Assembly (NCBI GenBank): GCA_963971405.1
Contig: OZ020490.1
Span: 15,959,464 to 16,023,463, forward strand
From: Psococerastis gibbosa
Taxonomy: Eukaryota; Arthropoda; Insecta; Psocodea; Psocidae
DNA: 64,000 nt
Reading direction: 5' to 3'
Every line of letters begins with the position of its first letter. The stretch's first letter is position 1. The position numbers and the translations under genes were made by a program. Positions 51,081 to 61,166 of the stretch are shown here, piece by piece. The notes beneath the pieces were generated by a model. The model was given only the letters and a program-made list of their open reading frames with translations, was not told the origin of the DNA and ran no database searches.

Positions 51081-53386
51081 CAACTGTTGAGGAACAACAG
51101 CTTAAACTTGTTAGCATCATATCATCTAACATCTTACCTTTAAATTTTTGATTTGGTGGCATATTTTGATCAATTCTCTGACACCCCCTACATTGATTGC
51201 GCAGGCTATTTTCAGATTTTCGTCAAATCTGACTGTCGCTGCGCCATGAAATATTAGTGTGATTTTCTCTTGAATTAATTTTATATGTTCGGGACCCAGA
51301 CCTAGACTGGGAAGACTGCAGTCTCCTGCCAACACTTCGATTTTGTCCAAAAAATCTGGGCATTCTTCAGGCAACCGTTGGAAAACCTTAAAGAAATGAA
51401 AAAATAACATAATAGAATGCCTACTTATAGTAAGGGTCTTCACAGTGTTGGTGTTATCGAGTTAGACGTGCTATGGCGGGGTTTCCACATACGTCAATGG
51501 TCAATGAGAAATATGAAATTGACGTTTTAGCAGACATTACAGACATACTAAAAATGTCTGCTATCACATCAAAACCATATTTCTCATTGACCATTGACGT
51601 TTGTGGAAACCCCGCCTATCCAAGTTAACCCACAATCGTGAGTGTACCTCAGGAGTGAGTTATCAATCTTATCATGCTATATTTAACAGGGTAAACAACG
51701 TGGTAGTAGTCAGACGTTCGTGGCACGGTTTTAAAGAATGTTGCAGAACTCTATTCTAGTGCCACATTTGTTTATGTTTTTTTGTTCATTTTGGTTATTA
51801 TAATTTTAAGTATTTACGGTAATTGCTTGTTATAATAGATTATACAAATAAATTTAAATACTACAAAATTTTAAACGCGTGTTTCAAATTAATCAACAAA
51901 AACAAAGATGGCGGCGGTCAAACCTGAGCTATCGATCGCAGCGCAAGTTAAATAGCACACTTAACCAATTTGGAAGTGCGTTTAAGATAGCACGCTGGTT
52001 AGCTTGGTTATCGGGTTATCGGTGTGTTAACTTAACTTGATAAAACACACTTAACTAGGTATAACTCGATAGCACGAACACTGTGAAGACCCCTAGTTTA
52101 ATCGGAGTATTCGAACAATTATTGGAGTTTCCTGTAATACCATAATCGATGGATTGGCACTCAGGAAATATTCTACCGGCTGATAGAAGCTCCTATGACT
52201 CCGCCCCCTTATACGTCTGCCAAATTACAGACTGAACACTACTCGAACCTAATATGAATAGTAACAACGCCCAAGAACAATAGAACAAATCTGCCAAATT
52301 AAATATGTCTATAAATGGACGGCTATGAACCGCACTATTGCAAACAATAGTGGGAGGAGTGTTTACTTATAGGCATCAACTCAAGGTTATGATGACATGA
52401 TTATATTGATAGTATATAATAATGGCATGAATAAGTCGAGTCCTATTAGATTGCCGTAAAGTTACATATATTTGATTTCTAATCCTGATTATAGTCTAGG
52501 TCTATGTCGAAATGTTTCATCTCTGCCAGAAAACGCACCCCCCTCCCTCCCCTTTCTATTTATTAACATTTGCATAAAAAGTGGTGAAAGTACCTCGACA
52601 TGTCGCCCAGGTTATATTGTATATTACTTTATGCTCTGGGATGTCAACGAAACAGGAATAAACCGCATTCTCGTCCTGCATTTCTTCACTCGTGCCGGTT
52701 TTGTCCCGGCTCCCAGCAAAAACTACTGCCCTGTCCCGCGGGATTGGAGGGTGTCTAAAGCAGACGGTCCCTGGCCCCCCTAGTTGAGTGTAAGTGTAAC
52801 CTAAGAGGCTAAGACATGAGTGTAAGGGAGGACTTCATAGGCCAAACTCCGCTAGGTTGGCTTAACTAAAGCAGAACTAAAAGTCATTATTGATATATTT
52901 CTTTATAGTTATTTTGTCCTGGAGTCAGTTAGGATAAAATAATTATGCAATTTAATTTATTTTATACGGAAAATAATATTTTGGAGTTAAACATGTAAAC
53001 AAGACATTTTAGAATTCAAAGTGCTATTAATATTCGAAAATGATGTGGTATTTTTAAAATTGAAAAATTATGCTTTACGTATCGATTTTTCTATCGCTTA
53101 AGACTTAATGTGCCAACCAGCAATGCCAAAGTAAGGACAATTATCCTCAACTAGCTGTTTCACTTTATTTTTGTTTTTTTATACTCACAGCATCGTCGAA
53201 AAGTTCTTTCAATCGTTCTTCTGGTGCCTTCCCCTTTTTACATCGGATGAGGAGGTAAAGTTTTGATAGTTCTGGACAACATCTCAGCAATTTTTCAATT
53301 AAAACTTTTCCAAAGAAGCCAGTTGCCCCCGTAATTAGTACATGGGCGTCCTTGTAAAATGCTGGCAACTGTGGTTCGGAATCCAT
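45415..53386 (-). CDS. Fatty acyl-CoA reductase (FAR family), 3' end unresolved
   Basis: Minus-strand exons 53189-53386, 51138-51386, 49120-49375, 47755-47950, 46898-47000, 46343-46485 and 45419-45676 join in frame to give about 467 aa. The Rossmann NAD(P)H motif TGATGFFGKV is at about residues 19-29, HVSTAYANC at 153-161 and the catalytic YxxxK (YAMTK) at 207-211. The sterile domain follows (VPSSKAVWYYSLTL, GKKRQMVKVYDKI, LDWNQYFSDGVLG). FARs reduce fatty acyl-CoA to alcohols for waxes, pheromones and ether lipids, at ER or peroxisome membranes. The exon 5 donor (GTTGGG) is weak. At 45419 the text AGGTAAGG can be a donor or give an immediate TAA at 45415-45417 (468 aa). Most insect FARs have some 40-60 more residues with a membrane segment, so a further exon may exist that I could not find. 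The paralogue is unknown. Confidence 0.9.
45715..45812 (+). mobile_element. SINE-A copy, 5' portion
   Basis: Starts 'caggacatgtagagtagtgg' (A-box-like TAGTGGTACAGAC) with B-box GGTTCGAGTCC, then the first part of the family body; truncated at the 3' side. Confidence 0.65.
47176..47400. mobile_element. GGCGG-type foldback MITE, copy 7
   Basis: Terminal repeats GGCGGCTATTCCACCGACA and complement, then inverted 'gtgccgacgtggtagcagac' arms, around an interior that shares 'tacataatagtctcctt' with copy 6. In a reductase intron. Confidence 0.8.
47570..47705 (+). mobile_element. Foldback element D, partial copy
   Basis: Has 'gctgagcctccgagatacaa', the conserved TGTTGACGAAACGTTTGG and 'ctcggattataatgcttca'; the left arm is lost. 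Confidence 0.5.
48282..48425 (+). mobile_element. SINE-B copy
   Basis: Degenerate head, then 'cgccatgcgatcgga', 'gcgactgaagaggtcaatcg' and an A tail. In the reductase intron between exons 3 and 4. Confidence 0.6.
49436..50787 (+). mobile_element. Element K, second copy, with nested retrotransposon tail
   Basis: Same ends as the 23330 copy: TTGCTTTCCAATTTATACG on the left, 'tataaattggaaagca' and 'ggaccggttctt' on the right. About 49793-50265 interrupts the shared sequence with a reverse-transcriptase C-terminal tail. In a reductase intron. A short left-end fragment of the family also occurs near 5478-5520. Confidence 0.65.
49793..50265 (+). mobile_element. Non-LTR reverse-transcriptase C-terminal fragment
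   Basis: Plus-strand frame 49889-50269 reads LQWFGHVQRMDENRTTRRL and GRRPTGRPRTTL, the characteristic tail of many arthropod endonuclease/reverse-transcriptase elements. 5' truncated; nested in element K. Confidence 0.7.
50872..51075 (+). mobile_element. SINE-B copy with 42-base A tract
   Basis: Full-length: head 'cttcgatggccaggtggtaa', body, then an uninterrupted A run at 51034-51075. The long pure tail suggests a recent insertion in reductase intron 2. Confidence 0.75.
51434..52092. mobile_element. GGGTCTTC-type MITE, second copy
   Basis: Inverted ends GGGTCTTCACAGTGTT and AACACTGTGAAGACCC with further inverted 'gttatcgagtta' text inside. Non-coding. It carries GGCGG-type MITE copy 8 near its left end. 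In reductase intron 1. Confidence 0.75.
51475..51616. mobile_element. GGCGG-type foldback MITE, copy 8, nested in another MITE
   Basis: Near-perfect hairpin with arms CATACGTCAATGGTCAATGA and complement, flanked by direct TAT repeats (51472-51474, 51617-51619). It is inserted inside the 51434-52092 element. Confidence 0.8.
52740..52900 (+). mobile_element. SINE-A copy, 3' portion
   Basis: Holds 'cctagttgagtgtaag' and 'aactccgctaggttggctt' of the SINE-A body with no tRNA-like head. In reductase intron 1. Confidence 0.55.
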
Positions 53387-54290
53387 TTTGTTCTATAGTA
53401 AAACATTCAAATTTAGTTTAATTCGGTAGGCCGACCTTCCAGTTGGCTAGATAGTCACTTACCGTAAACGAGCAGACTGATAAGTAGGCGTATGTAATAC
53501 TTAATAATACGTAATTAATAAGGGTTTATACTTAGATAGCAATTTTTCACTTCGCTGCGCTACTTCGCAACAGTAAACTCCAATTTCTGTCCCTGTTCCG
53601 TCTCTTGGTGGCTAAAATGCGCTAAACTCTGGGTTACATTGCAATACGGATCGCCTAGATTTCCCGGTAAAATACTATATGCTACACATTGAATTAGGCT
53701 AAAAAGAAGTGGAATCAGAATAAGCCAGGTCCCACTATCGCTTGGAAATAATACCCTAAAGTCAGAAGGGCGTAAACAAAATTTCGACATAATTGCATTT
53801 AAATATGCTTTTGCTCATAACATTCAGATACGCCCTCCTAATCGAACGCCTTATTTTTCACGTCTGATTGTTTTTCGGCACATCATGTGCCGCCGCACAT
53901 GTAAAGGCAGAACTTCATCTGATCATAACTCAATTTTCCAAAAAAATGTTGGTTACGCCCTTCTGACTTTAGGCTGACGATATGGCGGTGCCACCACTGC
54001 CACCTAGTATTACTTACCCGGTCTAATTCATTCGTCTCTCTGCAGGCAACCCCTCTATTATGGTATTATGGCAACCTATTCAACGTATTCGCTGTCAACC
54101 CACATCGACTACAAGTGACAATGAACAAACTGAGACATGCTTATCCTTGACATTGACACAGGCGTTAGCTCAACTTAACCAAGTTAGGGAACGAGTCCAT
54201 TAGATATTGCATTTAGTACTTACCAATTACAAATGCCTTAAAAATGCAGAAAACTAACCACAAGCTACTGGCACTAAAACACCCTTAAGA

Positions 54291-54612
54291 GGGAGATTTC
54301 AAAATATTTTGTAACCATGAAATTTAAGAAAATTAATTAATTTCTTCCACAATCACAAAGTTATGAAAGTGGTCAGATGAAAAATGCATAAAAAATAGTA
54401 AACTATCGAAGGAACTTTATTGTACTGAAATATTAATACTTCTGAAACCCCAGATAAAGTGCATTAACCCGATTTTATAGAATAACTTAGTTGTAAATCT
54501 GTATGGGAGAGAAACTTGTTTTTTTTAAAATTAATTTTTCATTTGACCACTGTTCATATTTCGTCAAAAATTCACGGCGATTCCTTCTCAAAAAACTATT
54601 TTGAAATCTCCC
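54291..54612. mobile_element. Foldback MITE with GGGAGATTTC ends
   Basis: Ends GGGAGATTTCAAAATA and TATTTTGAAATCTCCC. A degenerate reversed relative occurs at about 43920-44240 between HSPA14 and the reductase gene. Confidence 0.6.
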
Positions 54613-54884
54613 CTTCAACTACCTCGACGCAAGCCTAATTATCAGCGAGCTCCTACACTAACCGCGGGTGACTGACAACTGAGTTGACGAGGCCCACGGA
54701 TAACCACTTGAAAGATGAGTACCTACCTAAAATATGTACTCAGATACGATGGGTTAGTCTTCTCACAATGAATCTCTTTTGTATGGATATCAACAGAAAA
54801 TTGACGTCAAAACCCAATGTTTTGATTAGTTGGGTGGAAGCATTTTCTCTTACGAAAGTTGTCCATTTACTACCCGACCTTAAG

Positions 54885-55105
54885 CCGGCCGCCTTACCAA
54901 GTTGAATCCAGCGGACCTGCTCTGGTCAAAGATGCAGATAACTTGGTAGTGTGCACAGTGCCGGTGGGGAAACATGGTAGGACTTGTCCTGGTCACCTCC
55001 GAACTAATCGTGTGACTTCACTGTGTTTCCCAAGTGGTTCGGAATCCACTATAATCAGGAGGTCAACTGTCCTATGGGCGCACACCGTGGCCTGGGACTG
55101 TGTCC
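54885..55105 (+). repeat. Repeat C copy
   Basis: Contains 'taccaagttgaatccagcgg' to 'ggaatccactataatcagga', closely matching 58818-59100. Confidence 0.55.
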
Positions 55106-55134
55106 AACCATACTACTACTACTACCCGACCAGG

Positions 55135-55197
55135 ATAGGATGACGTTTGGAACAGTTTAATGATTCGATTTTTATAAGTGTTCCAAAAGTCATCCTA
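55135..55197. repeat. Short hairpin
   Basis: 'gataggatgacgtttggaac' and 'gttccaaaagtcatcctatc' form a stem with a loop of about 20 bases. Purpose unknown. Confidence 0.55.
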
Positions 55198-55544
55198 TCG
55201 TGGTTGGTTAGTATAAGAATGATACAGTACTTTGGAACGCCTCAATATTTCCAAGAGAACATTGGTTTATGGTGAGTACTCATGAAATAATTGAATGGGG
55301 GTCCTGTAAATTCACTGGCAGTTTGCAAGTGACCGTCACTATAACACCAAATTGACCTCAGTTTTTCGAACTAGTTCCTCCGTTTTTAACACAAATAAAG
55401 TTCGTTAATTTATAGGCAATCGTTGTTACGGGGGGGGGGGGGGGTACTTTTCATGATTCAAACTGTAGAGGAGCATTTCTGCTAAAGTACCGGTACATGA
55501 TATTTTTGAGAGCTCTACGATCAATATTTCGTTTTGTACCCTTG

Positions 55545-55985
55545 TTCGGCCATGCATGATACATGGCGCTGAGTGTTGGGCCGTGCGTAAACGCGAAGAA
55601 CAAATGATCCACGTAGCTGAGATGAAGATGTTGCGGAGGGCATGTGGCGTAACATTGAATGATAGGTGCAGAAACGAGGACATTCGGGAAGAAATGCGAA
55701 CAACGGACGTGGTGCAAAAACTAAGAGGGAAGAGGCTCAGCGGGTGGGGACACGTGCAGAGGAGAGAGGCATCAGCGCTTGTACAAAGAGTGGGAGAGGC
55801 GATGGTACCTGGACGCCCAAAGCTCACCCTGGAGAGGACATTATAGGAACTTATAAGCGACCTACAAGAAACCAGGCTCACAAAAGAGGATGCGCTAGAC
55901 TGCTAGACAGAACCGCCTGGAAACGCCGCAGCTCTGCCGCCAACCCTCCATGAGGAAATGGCGCGGAAAAAGTAAAGTAAAGTAA
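55545..55985 (+). mobile_element. Reverse-transcriptase tail fragment with 3' end
   Basis: Frame 55556-55846 reads HGAECWAVRKREEQ, EMKMLRRACGVTLNDR and SGWGHVQRREA, then ends in a GTAAA-type short repeat (55968-55985), a complete 3' end of a 5'-truncated insertion. Confidence 0.65.
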
Positions 55986-55995
55986 GTTCGGCTTT

Positions 55996-56143
55996 GGCGG
56001 GGTTTCCACGTACGTCAATAGTCAATAGTAAATGTGGTATTGACGTTTTAGCGGACATTAAAGACATACAGTATGTTTTTATGTCTGCTAAAACGTCAAT
56101 ACCACATTTACTATTGACTATTGACGCATGTGGAACCTCCGCC
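55996..56143. mobile_element. GGCGG-type foldback MITE, copy 9
   Basis: Arms ACGTCAATAGTCAATAG and complement with the common 'gtctgctaaaacgtcaat' segment; flanked by direct TTT (55993-55995, 56144-56146). Lies directly after a retrotransposon tail. Confidence 0.8.
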
Positions 56144-56335
56144 TTTTCATCCTTTCAATTGCTAATGGCTAGATAAACGTAAAATAATCGACCTTATGGA
56201 AAATGCCAAATCATTAGCCAATCTTAACAGACTAATGAACAGACATAAATCACCCTAAGGCTGCGAAGAAAGACAATCCCATTAAGAGACTAGTTAGCGG
56301 AAACGGATGTCTTGCATTAATGCGTGATTTAGTTA

Positions 56336-56662
56336 GGCGGGGTTTCCACCGACCTCTCATTGCAGAATGCAAATGACATTGACGGAAATTTTTGTTTTAC
56401 TCTATGCCATAGTTAAAATTGATCAATGATCATAGAGTAATATCACAAACAAACAAACTAAAATTAAAAAATGGCGTCATGGGATATGTTAAGTACAAAC
56501 ATTTTAATAGATTTCTATAAAAAGAAAAATTCAAATTTCCGTCAATGTCATTTGTATTCTGCAATGAGAGGTCCGTTGAAACCCCGCCTAATAAGAGTTG
56601 AATGTCTGCTACCACGTCAACGTATGTGCATCCTGCAATGAGAGGTCTGTGGAAACCCCGCC
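56336..56662. mobile_element. GGCGG-type foldback MITE, copy 10, composite
   Basis: A complete inner element, 56336-56588, nearly identical to the one nested in copy 4, followed by the same outer right arm (56589-56662) seen there. The outer left arm is missing. Confidence 0.75.
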
Positions 56663-56802
56663 TAAGTTGAAGTCCACTGAAGTTTACTTATTTATCTAAG
56701 AGTCAAGAGGGCTGTGACCATTCTTGGTTATGATTGGCTGTCGCAACTTTGGGATTTATTTTTATTATTATTTTGTTTTATTGTTTAATGGGGTACAGGG
56801 TG

Positions 56803-57100
56803 TTACCCATGTGCACTTAAGCCTATTGGGCCTATTTTGCCCCCTACAACAAAGTATCTACATAGCTTCACTTCCTCGAGGCCTATCTCCCTCAGGAGAG
56901 CCAGGATCTTGAGGGGGCTAGGCGGTAGGTCTTTTACATGTAACTGTGAGCTTCCCAAGCACTCTCCTTCGTGCGATTGCATCGCAGTGAAAGAAGATGT
57001 GCTCAGGGTCCTCCGTTTCTTCATTGCAGAATCTGCATGCTCTAGACTCTCTGACATCTATGTTACTCAGATGTCCATTCTAGTAGTTGCAAAGCCCAGA
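56803..57100 (-). mobile_element. Retrotransposon 3' fragment, second copy
   Basis: Same family as 18284-18620, with [15 protein letters not shown] on the minus strand and an '[11 protein letters not shown]' shifted-frame remnant. Confidence 0.5.
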
Positions 57101-57157
57101 GAGGTATACTGTAGTTGTCTCCCCAAGAGACTCCAGACATTTAACCCCCGCAGTAGC

Positions 57158-57318
57158 CTGATCATGGTGATTATAATACCGGTATTTATTTAATCCCCTG
57201 GCATTAAAAATGTAAACAAGATAATTTTATAATGGAAAGTGCTATTCAAAATTTGTTTGTTTACATTTTTAATACCGGGGGATTAAATAAATACCGGTAT
57301 TATAATCGCCATGATCAG
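57158..57318. mobile_element. Long palindromic MITE
   Basis: Near-perfect inverted arms of about 60 bp: 'ctgatcatggtgattataat' at the left and its near complement at the right, around a short non-palindromic centre. No coding sequence. Confidence 0.7.
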
Positions 57319-57469
57319 ACACCAAGGCCTGTTCTTGGTTTTGTACGTCCTAGCCTTGAGCCATTAGTAAACCACTTGATTGTGTGACTATTAAGAATTC
57401 CTGCTGGTTCGCAGTATTATTTCTAACCTGACGCCATGTTCGATGCACACCCAAAGGTCGTCTTTGGTC

Positions 57470-57605
57470 TAATTGGTGAAAGGATTAGCCGCTGGATGTG
57501 TTTCCGCTTTGCGTTGCCTAGAGTACGCCCGATCGGTTCTGTATCCACGGTTTTTATACCACGTGTATAAAAAGCAATCTTCAGGGGAGGCTCCTTTCCT
57601 GTACC
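57470..57605 (-). mobile_element. 5' fragment of the 34123-37227 retrotransposon family
   Basis: Shares 'ggaggctcctttcctgtacc', 'acgcccgatcg' and 'aaaggattagccgct' with 37085-37227 in the same order. Confidence 0.6.
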
Positions 57606-57713
57606 CCAACATGGGGATAAGAACCCGTGCTGTTGCACCAGTTGGTTTGATTTCCTTAATGTATGCTTATGGAAGTATTGGGTTAAACAAAAAACGTTGC
57701 AATGCCAGGTCCA

Positions 57714-57941
57714 ACAGTCAGGACATGTAGACTAGTGGTACGGACTCTGACTTTCACCCGAACGGTTGTTGGTTCGAGTCCCACACTACCTACATTTTCT
57801 GGCCATGCTTCGGAGGGCATGTAAAGCAGGCGGTCCCGGGCCTTCCTAGTTGAGTGTAAGAGAGGGCTTATAGCCCTAACTCCGCTAGGTTGGCTTAGTA
57901 ATCGAACAAAAAAAGTCCTTATTTATTTATTTATTTATTTA
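57714..57941 (+). mobile_element. SINE-A copy, best preserved
   Basis: Complete copy: A-box-like TAGTGGTACGGACTC, B-box GGTTCGAGTCC about 40 bases later, body 'ggccatgcttcggagggcat' to 'ggttggctt', then an A run and an ATTT repeat tail. The A/B spacing fits RNA polymerase III transcription of a tRNA-derived SINE. Confidence 0.75.
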
Positions 57942-58817
57942 CATGCTTTCCTATTATCCATTTGTATTATATTGTATACGTGCCGTAATAAAGTAGATAA
58001 TTATAAATAGTTCCATAGTAAATAATGTAGCCTACTAGGGCTAAATTTCGGTTGCCTTGATGTTCCCTATCCTAAAGCACTGGACTGATCGATAAGATAA
58101 TTGCATAGTCTAAAATGGGCAGTCTGATATATTACTAACCAATAACGTATGGATATGGATTTCTTCAAAAGAACATTTTCACTTCAAAAGGTTAGCATGA
58201 AAAAAAGACTTTATAGTCTTATTGTTCGCCTTTTGTTTTATTTGCAATAAAGTCGTTTTTTTCATTTCATTTCACTTCATTTCAGAAGGAATATTTCTTT
58301 GGATATCAACCATTATATCTCTCCTGGATATGCGCAGCATTCGTCTGCATACGCACATTTCAATTGCACTATTTCTGATTCTGATTATCAGCCTAGTGGG
58401 GGCTCTAACGGATTTTCGTCGAAGGCGGCCTAATTCATAAAGACACACCTATGTAAACTATTCGTACAGCGGGCAGGGCAAGCTGTGCATACGTAGTACG
58501 AGTGAACATGCAGATTATTTCCTTCCGTGAAAGAGCAGTATTGTTATGTTCATAACGGCACAGTGACTAGCTCATCTTCAAGATGTCTTCTTCATATACA
58601 ATATATAGGTACGCATAGTAGGTAGGGCCTTTTATAAACATTCCTGCAAGTCATGCCATCAGTCAAGGAGGTATTAGGCTACCACAAACGATTATCATTA
58701 CCTGTAAGATGGCATTGCACATATGCCTATAAATAGATGTCACACTGTAGAGGTAAAAATTAAAAGTAAAAAATTTTGATAGGAGGGACTCGTATCTGCA
58801 CTTGGTTAGGTCATGCC

Positions 58818-59100
58818 TATGCCGGCCGCCATACCAAGTTGAATCCAGCGGACCAGAGCAGGTTCAAAGCTGCAGATAACTTGGTCGTGTGCACAGTGCC
58901 GGTAGGGAAACATGGTAGGACTTGTCCTGGTCACCTCCGAACTAATCGTGTGACTTCACTGTGTTTCCCAAGTGGTTCGGAATCCACTATAATCAGGAGG
59001 TCCACTGTCCTATGGGCTGGCGTAGGACAGTCAAGTCGGGGTCGCTCTATGGGCCCAAATATGAGGCCTAAGTCGTTATTAACTCGACCAACAGGTACTA
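58818..59100 (+). repeat. Repeat C copy, left arm of an inverted pair
   Basis: 'ccggccgccataccaagttg' through 'gtcgttattaactcgacc'; the same sequence lies inverted at 59640-59925 about 540 bp away. Confidence 0.6.
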
Positions 59101-59639
59101 CTACTACTACTAGGTCATGCCTTTTTCATTGCATCAATGGTAAGCTTGTCTCATCTTGTCCATTATCGCTTGTAGCCGGTGTAGGTTGACATTGAGAGCG
59201 TGCATACCAGTTTGCCAATGGCCAAAAATGCATACGGAAACTATACAAATAATGTCCGAAATCCATGGGGTTGTTGGCACTGGAAAAGGGACCTATGGCC
59301 CCTATGGTCTGGTTCCATAGAAAGTTCTTCAAGACCTTAGCCTTTGATAGGAGGACTATTTTCAGCTTCGTTGCTCTGGATAGTGACCTTTTATTATTAT
59401 TCATTGACTTTTCATGGACGTAGGCCAGGTTTTGTCGTGAACCTTGCGCCTTTCTAATAGGGCTGCTGGATGGTCGGGATTCTTCGGGTCATTGGCGCCC
59501 TGACAACTCGAAAAAACTGAAAATGTCCCGATATACGGCTTCAAAAATCATTGGCGGTCAAAGTTCAATTAAGCGCGCGAAAACCGCCAACGAATGTGAA
59601 CGACTGTGAACTTTTTCCATCCATCAATGGCTGGCTCGT

Positions 59640-59925
59640 GAATTCGTCGGGTTAATAACGATTTAGGCCTCATATTTGGGCCCATACAGCGACCCCGACT
59701 TGACTCTCCGATGCCAGCCCATAGGACAGTGGACCTCGTGATTATAGTGGATTCCGAACCACTTGGGAAACACAGTGAAGTCACACGATTAGTTCGGAAG
59801 TGACCAGGACAAGTCCTACCATGTTTCCCTACCGGCACTATGCACACGACCAAGTTATCTGCAACTTTGAACCTGCTCTGGTTCGCTGGAATCAACTTGG
59901 TACGGCGGCCGGCATTTTGTAACTT
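59640..59925 (-). repeat. Repeat C copy, right arm of an inverted pair
   Basis: Minus-strand copy of 58818-59100, ending in 'ggtacggcggccggca'. A chance open frame crosses it, but the sequence is repeat, not gene. Confidence 0.6.
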
Positions 59926-60213
59926 TACCCAGAATTTTTCTAAACTGGCAACCCTACTTGCTAACGACCCCATCGGTTTTCGGACATTTTTGGTACTGTT
60001 ATATCCGAATGATGTTCCAGCCATTGGCAAACTGGTTCACTCCTCGATGTTAACCCGCACCGACTTCAAGGGCCAATGGACAAGCTGAAACATGCTTACC
60101 ATTGATACTGTAACAGGTGTTACCTAGCTCGACTTGTCCCCAAGTACGGGAACGATTCTAAATAGTGACATATAATTTAATATATTATTGCATAATTGAA
60201 GAATACTTACCTA

Positions 60214-60560
60214 CTACTCACTCCGTGGTGCTACGGCCCGTGAAGGGCCTTGGCCTGCTCTGTCACATGGCGCCCTGTGCTCTCCTTCACCAGTCTTCGA
60301 CGTCAAGGGTCGCCAGATGCACCTCGACGTCGTCCAGGCATCACATCCATGGTATAGTCCCACTCGTCTTCTCCCTTGGGGCACCTTATGTAAGGCTGCT
60401 CTTGCTGCCTGACATTCGTTCCACATGCACTAGCCACCTGATGCGGGCTCTCTTGATTTCGGCTACTATCGTAGGTTCTTGGTATATCGCGTAGAGCTCA
60501 ACATTTCTACGGATACGCCACTCTCTCTGAGCACTGGCACCATTCGACGCTATTCCACAG
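60214..60560 (-). mobile_element. Reverse-transcriptase tail fragment, degenerate
   Basis: Minus-strand remnants REWRIRRNVELY and RIRWLVHVERM with several stops. It lies next to the miniature Penelope derivative. Confidence 0.5.
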
Positions 60561-60665
60561 CCGAGGTAATAGGATAATTGAGCAATAATATTAAATATAG
60601 AAATATTAAATATCCATCCAACAAATGCCGGTGAATTACAATAATATATATGTTCATCATTAAGT

Positions 60666-61166
60666 CCCGCATTGTTAAAATTAACTTTGTATAGTTTTAC
60701 GAATAAAATTAAATTATAAATTCGCAACCGGTTTCGGCTCACGCCATCGTCAAGTGCGATTGAAAACAGATAAAACAAAAGGTATGCAAGCTAAAACAAA
60801 ATAAAACTCATTGTCAGGATAACACACAGCATCGCATAAAGTAAACAATTTAAATTGAACAATTAAACATTAACCAAATCGTTACTTAATGACATAACCT
60901 TTTTAAGTAGTTCCCCCTTGTTGGCGCTTCCATTGGTTAAGGTTTAATTGTTCAATTTAAATTGTTTACTTTATGCGATGCTGTGTGTTATCCTGACAAT
61001 GAGTTTTATTTTGTTTTATCTGTTTTCAATCGCACTTGATGATGGCGTGAGCCGAAACCGGTTGTGAATTTTTAATTTAATTTTATTATGTAAAACTATA
61101 CAAAGTTAATTTTAACAATGAGTGACAGCAAGTTTTACAAAGTTACTAAGGAGACTATTATGTTTA
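60666..61166. mobile_element. Miniature Penelope-like derivative
   Basis: 501 bp with the same inverted termini as 26403-27787 and no coding sequence. It is flanked by 13-bp direct repeats TTCATCATTAAGT (60653-60665, 61167-61179). Its centre joins pieces from the 3' side of the GIY-YIG region and from the 5' side, one of them inverted relative to the longer copy. Confidence 0.8.

Noticed and set aside
53560..53790. 76-codon frame with a hydrophobic segment upstream of the reductase
   Set aside because: It partly overlaps an inverted repeat at 53753-53972, shows no conserved motif and no supporting splice or poly-A context.
59569..60030. 153-codon minus-strand frame
   Set aside because: It lies mostly across a repeat C copy also found at 58818 and 54885 in other contexts.
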